Positions 41,085 to 52,217 of a DNA stretch of 64,000 nt are shown piece by piece. Position 1 is the first letter of the stretch. Each line of letters begins with the position of its first letter. Source of the stretch: Smallanthus sonchifolius (Eukaryota; Streptophyta; Magnoliopsida; Asterales; Asteraceae). The notes beneath the pieces are model-generated. The model worked only from the letters and a program-made list of their open reading frames with translations, had not been told where the DNA came from and made no database searches. The DNA lies in the NCBI GenBank assembly GCA_023525975.1, contig CM042038.1:10789272-10853271 (forward strand), read 5' to 3'. A program made the translations under genes and the position numbers.

Positions 41085-41630
41085 GAAACTATTTTAATAA
41101 ATAAAAATCTCTTAAGAAAATGTGTCACTTCCCCAGCCTTCCTCATTTCTATTTTTCTCGTTTAAACTTAATACAATTAATAATGTTGTAATTTAATCAA
41201 TTTAAAGGGATTCCTAAAATATTAAAGAAAATTGACTCTATTTGTATTAGAGAAAAATTGACTTACGAAAGTTGTTTATGGTCAACAAAGTTGTTTATAT
41301 TAATTCCATTTATATTAAAGGGATTCCTAAAATATTAAAAAAAATTGACTTATGAAAACAATATTTGATTTCAAAAATATTTAACAGACATAAATTTTAT
41401 CAACCAGTAATAATTATTATTCATACAATTTTAATTTTTTTTAGTTATTTTTGGTTAATACGAAGGTTCAAAAAAATAAAAACGTGTGAGCCAATTTTTA
41501 TTAATATAAAAAGAAAAGTCAACTAATTATTATTCATACAGTTTGTGATTTGTTTAATTTATATACATAGTTTATTATTTTTTTATTTTTTATGTTTTCA
41601 AGCCGTGTAGTACACGGGTAACTAACCTAG
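41085..41630 (+). mobile_element. Helitron, eroded 5' end
   Basis: The 3' end is clear: GCCGTGTAGTACACGGGTAA hairpin, then ACTAACCTAG at 41621-41630, followed by T. The 5' boundary is set at the TATTTTAATAAATAAAAATC block, which resembles the second start-like block near 23930 (CTCTAATAAATGAAAATCTC). There is no coding capacity. Confidence 0.6.
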
Positions 41631-42004
41631 TATAAAATAAATACCGAAAATGATCACTATCATACAATATAGTTAGAAAGTATGTTTTATAATTTGATTT
41701 TAACAATTGAATTTTTCCACGAACGTGATCATCCAAAATGTCACTCTACTTTGTTTCCTTTCACAAAGTTTGTTGACAATCTCTCAAAATCAATTCCGGT
41801 TAAAATACACTTATAAAAAGTCAATGATTACAACATGTATCACATATAAAAAGAATCCTTACAAGTAGTGTCGTGGCTTAAATTTGATAGGTATTCGGCC
41901 GAAATTTTATATGTATTAAATTCCGGTCCTCTGATAGGAAAAAAAATTTATAAGATTCCGTCATGGCCCCCTGTGTTTTTTTTCAAGCTTCGGCACTGCT
42001 TACA

Positions 42005-42489
42005 CAGGGCCGCCCTGAGCATGTACGGGGTGGGCGATCGCTCAGGGCCCGGTTTTTAGAGGGGCCCAAAATTAATATATTATATCGAAATATATTTAAT
42101 ATAAACTAAGTTTAAAAAAAATAACTGATAGACCATATACAAATTACAATTAATAATTAACTTATGGGTCATATAAACTGAGTTTAAAAACTCATTAACA
42201 ATTACTTCATCATTGGGCCATGTCCAAATTAACAATTTTACCTAATAAAAAACATACGTCAACCACTCCATGACTCTATCAACAGTCGTCGATGTCTTCT
42301 GCCGTTGAAAATCAATCGGATGAATTTAATCAAGGGAGGTTTTTGAATTGATTTTTTTTTAAGAAAAATCAAACCTAGTGTTTTTACAATTTTTATCATA
42401 TTAATGAATTTTTTTCTTCATATTTTAAATTTTTAAGGGCCCATTTTCTTTAGTCGCACAGGCCCCCCGAAATCTTAGGGACGGCCCTG
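42005..42489. mobile_element. hAT-type MITE
   Basis: The ends CAGGGCCGCCCTGAG and the inverse of CAGGGCCGTCCCTAAG are flanked by perfect 8-base duplications TGCTTACA (41997-42004 and 42490-42497). The interior has an inverted GGGGGGCC / GGGCCC region and AT-rich text with no gene. Confidence 0.88.
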
Positions 42490-42497
42490 TGCTTACA

Positions 42498-43893
42498 AGA
42501 TATGTCAAGATTACTTAAAATACAAAGGAATAAAAAACTTTTTTTTGCAAATAAAACTTTTAAGAGTTCACACTAGCAAGATGCTCTAGTAAAATCTCAA
42601 AATTAAAAGGGTAATATCAAACTTTTATTATCAGAATTTATACCTCATGGCTCATGTTTCGGGATAATCCAACAACTTATGAATTGTTTAGAAACGTTTT
42701 ATTTAATTTTCAAACACGTTGAATGTTATCATCCACTCAACACCTATCAAGCAGCTCCTAAAGCTAATTGGATTGACTAGACTTGTGCTCCAATATCCAC
42801 TATTTCTTATACTTTGCGACTTTCTATCTTGCATCTTTTGCTTCAATGTTTATTTAACTATTTTTTGTCGTTTTTAAAGGTAAAAAAAATCAAACAATAC
42901 TTGAAAATGTTCATATAGCACGTAAAAATAAAAAACAAAATACTTTCATGTCTATCATTTAAAAAGTTGCAATTTCGAGTCCGCTAGAGTATTGGCTATA
43001 TTATTATTAAAGAAAAGGGAGTATTATTTATTTTCTACCGACACACAATAAATCCATGAAAATTTAAAATATAAATATTTTATTGAAAAGAAATGAAAAA
43101 AAAGATTCGGTGGGTGAAATCTCTTTCTCAATGATTTATCAATTAAATTGTTGAATCCATACGTGAAATCCAAAAGAACTTCACATCAAACTCGTTTTTT
43201 TAAAATTAAAACCAATAACAATAATTAATTATAAAATCTAAAAAAGATATGATTATAAAAGGGACAAAATGTCATATACGTTGTGACCAAAATCAACGAC
43301 CGATAACCACCATTAACGGCAGAAACATGGGGATATATTTTATTTCCTTTTAATTAAATATCATACTTTAATTGCATGACCGTTTTTACTAAAATATTAT
43401 CTTTTTAACTTTTTCTTAGAAAATCCAAATAACGAAATAGTATGGGCGGCATAGTCATGTTTAAGTTTTAACCGAATAACTTACAATACTTCAAATTCAG
43501 TTGTATGATAATATATTTTGTGTTTTTCATGTTCTTAAAAAAAAGTCATCTGAACAATAATTTTAATCAAACATTTTATCAAAATAGTCATTAATATGTT
43601 TCTTAAATTATTGATTAGATCAAACTTATTTATTAAAATAAATTAAATAAGTATTGGTTTTTCTTTTTAAATTATTAATTTTGCCATTACATACATTTCT
43701 ATGAAAAAAAGCAATTACAATTGGACAATAACATTTGGTACAAAACTTGACAAGATTTGTGCCTATGGACACAGAGAAAAATTACGGATTAGACTATCCA
43801 CCTGAAATGATCTTGACATGCGTTTATCTTTTTATTTAACAGTGAAATTTTATTAGACATGACTAGCAAAAAAATGGCCGGCATAAAAAACAG
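42498..43893. other. AT-rich gene desert
   Basis: No open frame of substance and no repeat ends were recognised. Confidence 0.4.
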
Positions 43894-44142
43894 TTACAAA
43901 ATCATAAGCGGGTTTTGCAACCACACCACCCAATTTGTATTAGCGTTCTTATTTCTACGAGCATACCTAAGATACGAAAAGTTAACTATAGTATCAAATA
44001 TTTTGTCTTTCATCGCCGTAGTATTAGCAAATATGTTGTCATTCCGAAACCCCCATAATATCCACCAAGTCGTAAATAAGATAGCCTCCACTATATTTTT
44101 CTCTTGTTTCGAAGTCCCCAACAAATCAATCGAATGAACCAA
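43894..44142 (-). pseudogene. LINE-type polyprotein C-terminal fragment
   Basis: The 82-residue minus frame carries VEAILFTTWWILWGFRNDNI, then FANTTAMKDKIFDTIVNFSY and NWVVWLQNP. This resembles the extreme C-terminus of plant LINE reverse-transcriptase polyproteins after the Cys/His region (the W..W..RN motif). Nothing else of the element is present, so it is a small relic near the expansin promoter. Confidence 0.65.
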
Positions 44143-44515
44143 ATCTCTCGGCCTTTTAGAAGTTGGCGCAAAACTTCAAGACTTTGGGTCATATACACAA
44201 AATTTTATAATCTTGAGATACGTGGTCATTTTAACTAGATGTAGTCATTTGTACCGGTTAACTTAAAAAAAATATATATATAATTGACTATTGGTTATAC
44301 ATGTCTAGTCCAGTGGCTATTCTCATTATTTTCCTTTTCATTGATTAAAAAGAAACAAAAATGACTTGCAACTCATGTTCTTTCTAATGTTATCTTTATT
44401 TATAAAATACAAAAAATACAATAAGAACTAAACCAAAATAAATAATATACCCAACATGACAAATTGTGAACATGGCAAACGTGGACTTGAAAGCTACAAT
44501 GTCCACAAAATCCTT

Positions 44516-44525
44516 CTATAAAAAC
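44516..44525 (+). promoter_or_regulatory. Putative TATA box of the expansin gene
   Basis: CTATAAAAAC lies about 70 bases before the start codon at 44594, a normal spacing for a plant TATA box with a short leader. Confidence 0.5.
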
Positions 44526-44593
44526 CTTACTTTTGAACCCCTAAAATAAGCAAGAAGAATTAGGTACACTTAGTGACATAACACTAAGTACCA

Positions 44594-46337
44594 ATGGCCA
44601 CACATTCTTCACATCTTCTCTTCTTATGCCTTCTAACCTACTTCACATTATCATTTGCCATTAGACCAAAGCACTTCAACTTATCCACCGTAGCCACCCA
44701 TTGGTCTACCGCTGCCGCTACATGGTATGGCAGTCCCGATGGTTACGGAAGTGACGGTAAGTATACCGCACCGCCATGCTCATTTAATAAAAAGTTTTTT
44801 TTTCATATGTGCCCTAGTTGAGTGTGTTGCATGTTGATTTAATATAAATGCTAATGCAAGGTTAATATGGTAAAAACAATGCAGGAGGTTCATGTGGGTA
44901 TGGAGAAGCAGTGTCACAAGCACCGTTTTCTTCCATGGTGACCGGAATAGGCCCATCCCTTTACAATTCAGGAAAAGAATGTGGGGCTTGTTATGCGGTA
45001 GGCTAGTGGACCTCATATTTATAAATTGTTTTGTTTTAACTTTTATACATCCGGAGAGGTTCTCGTACAAAATGAAATTAATGTGCTAAGTGTAGAAAAT
45101 CACAAGAATGTGACACGTGACATGGGGTGAGGGGTATATCACCGTATATGTGTTAGCATAATTTCACGTTACTAACGATCAACATGCTATAAATCACGTT
45201 ATTAATGTTATAATCACACGACAAATCATTGTATTAATGTTATAACCACACTTTAAATAACACTATTAATACTATAGTCATGTCATGATTTCACATTAAA
45301 AAAATGTTTCTATTTTAATTGTATAGTAATACTATACTCAAATTAAAGATAATAAAATTCTTGATTTTAAAAATATTGAAGTATGTAAAAAATATATGAG
45401 TTTAAAATAATGATGAAACTAAAAAAAAATAATAGTTATGGTTTTTCCTTTTTTACCTTTTCAAGCATTTTAAGTTGTTTTTTTCTCATGATGTGAGAGA
45501 CCCTAAATCTTAACAAAAAGTTGTCTTGATCAAGAGCCGGATTATTTCCTACACTTCTCACACTAAAATCACTTTGTATTAAAATATATATATATATATA
45601 TGTTTATTTCGTAACTAATAATATACTGAGAAACGCAGAAACTATATAATACATTTGTACCAATCACTTGGAATGTGTCGGTTTAGTTGATTAATTTAGT
45701 TTTTATCATCACAGGTAAAATGTACAAAACACCCATCTTGTTCACGCAAGCCGGCTCGGGTTGTCATTACCGATTTTTGCCCGGGAGGTCCATGCGCCTC
45801 AGACCATGCACATTTTGATCTTAGCGGAACCGCATTCGGTGCCATGGCGAAACCTGGCCAAGAAAAACATTTACGTGACGCTGGGGTTTTGCAAATTCGT
45901 TTTGCACGGTAATTTTAGTTCATTACTTTTAAAACCGTTTTATAACTCTAGTATTATTTTTCACATCCATCCTAAAGCTTCCCGTAATTTATTTCGTGTT
46001 GTTTTATAGGGTTAAATGCGATTATTCACGAACGAACTTAGTGTTCCATGTAGACCAGGGATCGAACCCTAACTACTTCGCAGTGGTTGTTGAATTTGAA
46101 GAAGGAGACGGAGACTTAGCCGGTGTGAGTTTGAAAGAGGCAAACAGTAACAAATGGTTGAAAATGGTGCAATCGTGGGGTGCGGTTTGGAAAGTCGATC
46201 CCGGGAGAGAGCTACACCCTCCATTTTCGATACGGTTGATATCGCAGTATTCAGAGGAGGTTCTTGTGGCCAAAAATGTGATTCCTAGTGGATGGACGCC
46301 AGGGGCAACATATAGGTCTTTGGTCAACTACCTCTAA
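44594..46337 (+). CDS. Beta-expansin (cell-wall loosening)
   Basis: Four exons (44594-44756, 44885-44997, 45715-45908, 46010-46337) join to 265 residues, the usual expansin length. Residues 1-22 (MATHSSHLLFLCLLTYFTLS...) form a secretory signal peptide. The GH45-like domain shows ATWYGSPDGYGSDGGSCGYG, SLYNSGKECGACYAVKCTKH, ITDFCPGG and the HFD motif in HAHFDLSGTAFGAMAKPGQE. The Cys pattern is typical of beta-expansins. The C-terminal carbohydrate-binding domain (from about residue 170) has VVVEFEEGDGDLAGVSLKEA, W144-type aromatics (QSWGAVWKVDPG) and ends IPSGWTPGATYRSLVNYL. Expansins disrupt polysaccharide contacts in the wall without hydrolysis. All splice sites are GT-AG and no damage was seen; it looks functional. 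Confidence 0.9.
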
Positions 46338-47818
46338 AATTGGCTATATCAAGTGTCAATTTATCGTTATGGATGTTATGTGTGAGAATGAAGAGGTGAC
46401 ATAATTAAGAAGAGTCAAGTATCTGGTTGGTTCACAATAATTGTGAATAACAGTTGACCGCCTAAGTCACCCTTTTTTAGATTGAAGAATATTATGTTGT
46501 GTTTTTTTGGTTTTACTAAAATGGCATCAAGTATTATGAAATACTTAGATGGATAGATTTCAATGTTTCTATAAGGGTGTTGTATTGTATTGTGTTTTTA
46601 TATAAAAATAGATATGATTGGTAAGTTATAATATTATGCTTTGTTGGTTTACACCATGCAATACTTTACTATAGCACGGAGATGGAGGTATATGGCACCA
46701 TTAAAAAGGTTATATGTTATATCTAATAGTAAAGTGACATTATATATTGTACACCGTCCCATGGTCTTCGGTATCGCAAGATTTAAGCCGAAGCGGGAAG
46801 GGCTCCCCATTTAGTGAAAATTTTGTGAAGAGTGGCATATCTCGAGAGAGGGTTACGAGATGGAGAGAGCTCAGGAGGCTACTGGAGATCAAAAGCTCCA
46901 CCTCGTTGTTTCCGCGCCGGAGAGCAGGAGATGGGATGGGATGGATACCCTCCATCCTAAGTGTTTATTTTATAATTTCTATATCTAGTTTATAATGTTT
47001 AATTTAGTTTTTATTACTTTGTTGTTTATTTTTTCAGGAAAATTATATAATCTAGTTTATAATGTTTATTTTGATTTAATCTTGTTTGTCGGTAACTTGT
47101 TATTGCTTTTACTTAATATGTTTAGGGAAATTCATATTTTTTTTAAGGAAACTTGGATGATGTGAGCATGAGTCACCACGTTTCTTTTATTTGGACGGAA
47201 GAATGATGTGTTTGTCAGGGTAATTCCGAATGTACGGACCTTTATTTTAAAAAAGTATAATATTTAGCGTTAGTGTTAACACGTGTTAGAAACAAAATGA
47301 GGAAAATGTATAATAAATTATATTACTATTTTATTAAATTTCATGGGTTCTTTTTCAAAAGTTTAATATTATTTTATTATTATGAATCTTTTAGTTGAAA
47401 TTTAATAATGTAACGCAAGAATTATGAAATCCCGTTACTATTGAGTTTTCTTTTTCTTTAGATTCCCTTGCTCTTAATTTGTAAAGTAGGCCACGAATGA
47501 GATAATTTCCTTTTTTTCCTCATATGCACCTTTCCGGTCTTTACATCTTTAAATAATACTTTTTAACTTTTTAAAAATTTAAATATACTTTTAAAACTAA
47601 TTTGTTTATTGTGTTTAATATTTTTTGTTTGCGTCCCGACATAAATTTTGTTATACTCATTTATAAGTGTTTACCACAACTCCACCCTCAACTTTGTAAA
47701 ATGTCAAAATTAGGTGTTTTTTCTCACCGTCATGTCACATGTCACCTATCTTTTGAGCCAAAATTTATGTTGGGTTCTTTTATTTGGTTTTTTACTTTTC
47801 TTTTTATTGAACTAGCCG
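46338..47818. other. Expansin 3' flank and AT-rich spacer
   Basis: 46740-46960 is a GC-richer island (open frame with GKGSPFSENFVKSGISRERV) that I cannot assign; it may be a repeat fragment. The rest is AT-rich with no gene seen. Confidence 0.35.
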
Positions 47819-48835
47819 AGTCGCCGTAACTTCATACATTTCTTTTATTTACTTAATCACGTTTCTTTTTTGTTCTTAACCACGTTATTGTCACTGCCTC
47901 AACCGTTTAGGGTGCTAATGTCATCGTACTTAACAACGTTAATGTCACGGTCGCAACACGTGTATCGAGATTCACAAACGTAAGGAATTAATTATGTATT
48001 TAACCATGTTAATTTCACTGTACGACCCGCGGCAACGCGCTGATCATGATTTCTAGTTTTATCTTAAACATGTAAATTTTAGCAAAAAACGTTAAAATAG
48101 TAACACTATAATAATATTAAAATTTGAATAATTTTTAGAATTAGTAAAACTATTATCGACCAACGTCCATGAATAGTGAAAAAGGCAAGTCAATTTTTTT
48201 TTCTTTTTCGCCCTATAGTATATATAATTTACGTTTTTAACTCGTTTAATCATGTATTAATTTTGTTTTTCTATAACAACTTTTGTTTTTAACATTTTTT
48301 TTAAACGGCAGGCGTCGTTTTTATTTTTTTTGTCAATGTTCTGATATAATTTTTTTAAACAAAGTTGTGTTCAAAATTTAGTATCTTTTTCGTGTCGTTG
48401 ACGTTATGGTACCATAACGGCCCGAACCTATTATTAGTGAATAGTATTGCATGTATTATTGTTATCGAAACCAGTGTTGGTATTCGCTTTTATGTTCTTC
48501 GACGACTCGAACCAATAACGACCAAACTTTTCCCGCTGGGCGTCAGCAAGAAACGACCACACTCCCGCGACGAGGCGCGGGTGTTCATTTATACAAGATT
48601 ACTCAACTCTTTTTTTCGATTTACGTAGATACATCCGCCGTGAAGCGTCGAGCCGGGAACCAACTCGTTAAAATGAAGTTTGAATGGAACTAACTGAAGT
48701 TTGAAGCGCGGGGCCGCGAAGCGTGACTCAAACCAATAACGCAGATCGGGCAACAACCCTCATTTCATCACCCTGGTCACTCTCTCACATTTCCGACCAA
48801 AACCGCCGCCTCCCCCACTGTTTGCCGCCGTCTGC
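47819..48835. repeat. Dispersed repeat ending in a Helitron-like terminus
   Basis: 47819-48057 matches blocks at 20966-21080, 21477-21606 and 28243-28306. It ends CCGCGGCAACGCG...TTTCTAG followed by T (CTAG at 48054-48057), suggestive of a Helitron 3' end with a GC hairpin. 48300-48740 carries further related text (AACTCGTTAAAATGAAGTTT, CGCGGGGCCGCGAAGCG). No gene was seen. Confidence 0.45.
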
Positions 48836-51634
48836 TGTAATATCCAAGATTTTTCCGACGAAAATTCTTTTCTAAATCCGTTATAAACACAAATATTTAG
48901 AACCTATATTTATCTAATTATGCTTATATATATATCTACAATTGAGACTTATTTTAACATGTATATATATATATATATGTATGTATCTTATGGATAAAAG
49001 GTATTAAATTCTTAAAACATTATAGATTTATAATTATATGAATACTATAATTTATAAATCTTACTTCTAAATACTTAAATATGTAGACTACAAATCCTAT
49101 AAATTATTTTATAAAAATTTTAAGATAATAAAAGATGACAAAAACTTATAAGAATAAAACCTATTTATTTTATAAATAAAGTCAAGGGACCAAAATTGCC
49201 AACTTCTGGAACTTGTTTCAAACAAAAACTTAACCTTTAAACATAAATCGATAAAGCTTCAAACTCCAGGGACCGATCGTGTAAACTCACCAAACACCCG
49301 AGACCCAAACCGGTCCCGAGTTCGACTCCCACCATCATCGGTTTCCACCTCCGATTATTCAAGAACACGAATTCCGTCCGGATTCGATGAACCTCGGGTT
49401 CATCTCGCGCATGCGACCCAACCCCGAGGACATTCAATGCTCGATTTCGAGCCTAGCACCCGCGTGACTCGCGATTTAACACATTCGGCCCAACCGTTAA
49501 CCCCCACCTAATTCGTCATTAATAGGTGAAATCGGCTATAAATACCGGGTGAAATCCAACTACGAAATCACCCTCAATCTTCCTAAACCTTCAATTTCAT
49601 AAACACATACCTGCATTGCTCGATCCTTCATCGCGACAGCCGACCCAGAACCCAGACTCGTTCTCCCTCATCTCGACTCCGATTCAGGTATTTCTTGTGC
49701 TCATTTCGATCGTTACAACCCATAGATCGAAAGCCCTTTGTTTAATTCCATTAACAAAGGGCAATTCGACGCGTATTTGGCAGATTTCGTTTCTAGGGTT
49801 CATGTGGAAAGAGGATCGATTTGGGTTGTTGTTTAAGTTTCTCTTTTCCGAGTATATACACCAGCGAACCCGTAGCCGGGATGGTTAGTGTGTTTGTGCG
49901 TATATGTGAACCGGTCAGCGACCCGGGTTCGAATCCGGGGGAACCGGTTTTGCCCTTTCTTTTTGTAAGCCTTTTTAAAAACAGTTTTCAAGTTTTAATA
50001 ATTTTTATAAATTCTGTTAAACTTTTATAAACTTAAAAATGATTTTTATTGGCACTTTTGCATGCTGGAACATTTTTAATTAAATTAAACTTAGTTAAAC
50101 CTATAAAAAAATTAAACCTTTAATTTTTGTTTTAAATTCATGAGAACTTATATAAATTTTGTGAACTCAGAAAAGTTTAGAAAATTTATTTAAAAATCAG
50201 AAACTTATGAATCTATAAATTTATACACTTTATAAAATTTATATAAACATAAATCTATTTGTTTATATAAAACCTTAGAAATAACTATACTTTATTTGCT
50301 TCCTAAATAAATATAAACTTACGAAACTAAATGAAAACTTTAAATGCTATGAACTTGTAAACATTATATATGAATACCTAATGAAGTCTTAAATACTTAA
50401 TATAAATTATTTAATTGAATAAAGTAATTACTATTTTTAAATAACTATTTATCCTTGTCAAATAATTGTTATTCTTTAATAATTATTTGTTTATTCTTAG
50501 TCCTTAACTACTTATTAAAAATGATTATCATAGATTTCTACTAATTATTTATTCTTTAAATAAATGTTATTAACCTTGATGCAACCTTATTTACAATACT
50601 TAGAGAACTACTTTAAACTATTATCACATAACTTATGTGAAACTTTTTAAATAATTATTTTAATTAATAATTATTTTAATCTATAAATCTATTAAACTTT
50701 GATATACAAGTCTTGTATCATTCATTCAAAAACCTTTATTTTTAACTTGATTTAAAACTTCATAAACACAACCAACCCACCTCCCATCGGAACCCTAGTC
50801 GAATCTCAAAATCCTAGACTCTTTGTCTGAGACTTTTTATTTGAAACTTTAGACTTATATTCTTAGGCTCGTTGTGAGGATAACCTCCCTCAAAGTCTTG
50901 CAAACTTACTCTTGTCGGATACTCTTCATCAATCCAAGTGAGTATACTTAGCCCATTTTTCATTTTACATTCTTTTGGGGTGAAACATGTTCAAACTTCA
51001 AACTTATACAATTCTTGTACAAACTATGACTAGATTCTTATTCTTATGTTAAACTTGAGACTTGTATGCTTAGATTAAACTTAATTCTAGCATGTTCATT
51101 AACTTTGATCAAGCCGATAGTAACAATGATAGATCTATTGCATTTAACCAATCAACCTTGATTGATTGACCCTTCGGGGGGAGCCCTTGGTGTTTGTTAC
51201 TTAAACTATTAAACTTGATACTATAAGGGTAACATGCGGGTTATGCCTACACTTGGTTTGGAGGTTTGACGTGCACAATGTTTAAGATACTTGTTTCTCA
51301 TACTTACATTATAGAATGCATATATCATAGTGAATTGTAACTCTTTCAAATACTTGTTAAACTGTGTCAAAACCTTTGTATCTCACCAACTATTTTGTAG
51401 TTAACAGATTCTTTCACATGTTTTAGGTTCTACATCATGAGACTTGTTTGTGATCACATAGGATGCTCTGGACCTAGACTACTTATTAAATAAATGTTGT
51501 ATACTTGTTATTTCCTTTGTATTAAACCTTTGAATCTATTATAAATGAAATATTGAAACTTTAATAGTCAACCTTGTCTATTGAACAACCGCGTCCGCCC
51601 CGACGTATAATCCGTCGTCGGTTGGGGTGTGACA
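48836..51634. mobile_element. Solo LTR, about 2.8 kb
   Basis: The sequence starts TGTAATATCC, ends GGGGTGTGACA and is flanked by 5-base duplications TCTGC (48831-48835 and 51635-51639). With TG..CA ends, a 5-base duplication, a TATA-like CTATAAATACC (49536) and no gag or pol, it fits a solo LTR left by recombination of a large, probably Ty3-type, retrotransposon. A complete non-coding element is less likely because no internal terminal repeats are seen. The target was gene-like GC-rich DNA (AACCGCCGCC before, GTGAGCCACC after). Confidence 0.8.
49868..49951 (+). other. tRNA-like segment within the solo LTR
   Basis: GGTTCGAATCC (49926-49936) is a perfect B-box, inside a T-arm-like stem CCCGG / CCGGG. 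A loose A-box-like TGGTTAGTGTG lies 44 bases upstream. The ends do not form a convincing acceptor stem, so this is probably a tRNA-derived sequence, not a functional tRNA gene. Confidence 0.45.
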
Positions 51635-51639
51635 TCTGC

Positions 51640-52217
51640 CAGGGGTGAGCCACCCCTATCTGTCACCACGAGCCACGCCGGTCCACCTCCACCGTGAGCC
51701 ACCTTATTCCACCTCTGGGCTAATAATCTTCTTCAAAGAGTAAGAAAATTCTTCTTTTTTATACTTTTTCCCCAAACTTTACAAGTCACCCTATACCGAC
51801 GACATGTCATTGGTACAGATTGAAAATTCATTTAATATTCAGCTAATTTGTTTTTGAAACGACCCAATATCATTGTTGAGGCGTTAATTTGCACATGAGA
51901 CTCGATTCAATAAGGAAGAAAAGAAATAAACAAAGAGGATGAATATGAGAAATTCGATGAGTTCGCAAAAGACAAGTATTATTATTTTAGTAATCACGTT
52001 CTAATGTTTTTTGTAGTTTCTAATTCGATGGGTTCGAACCCAAGCTAACATTGTTTTTCTTTTTTTTTATATGACCTTTTAAAGGGGTTAACTTATTTCG
52101 CGATTTAACACGTCCACAACATGTAAAAGTTTTTCTTTTCTGAACGCACAGGGATTTAATAGTCTTTGCACTGGATTTTCATCTTAAACATCAGCTCAAT
52201 TAATAAACCTAAATTAA
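51640..52217. other. Spacer before the oxidoreductase gene
   Basis: 51640-51720 is GC-rich with repeated GAGCCACC words; the rest is AT-rich. I looked here for an upstream exon with a start codon for the next gene and found none that is convincing. Confidence 0.35.

Noticed and set aside
46747..46995. 82-codon frame in a GC-richer island
   Set aside because: It looks like protein text (RERVTRWRELRRLL) but has no family match that I can name and no gene context.
49868..49951. Functional tRNA gene
   Set aside because: The B-box is good but the acceptor and anticodon stems do not pair convincingly.
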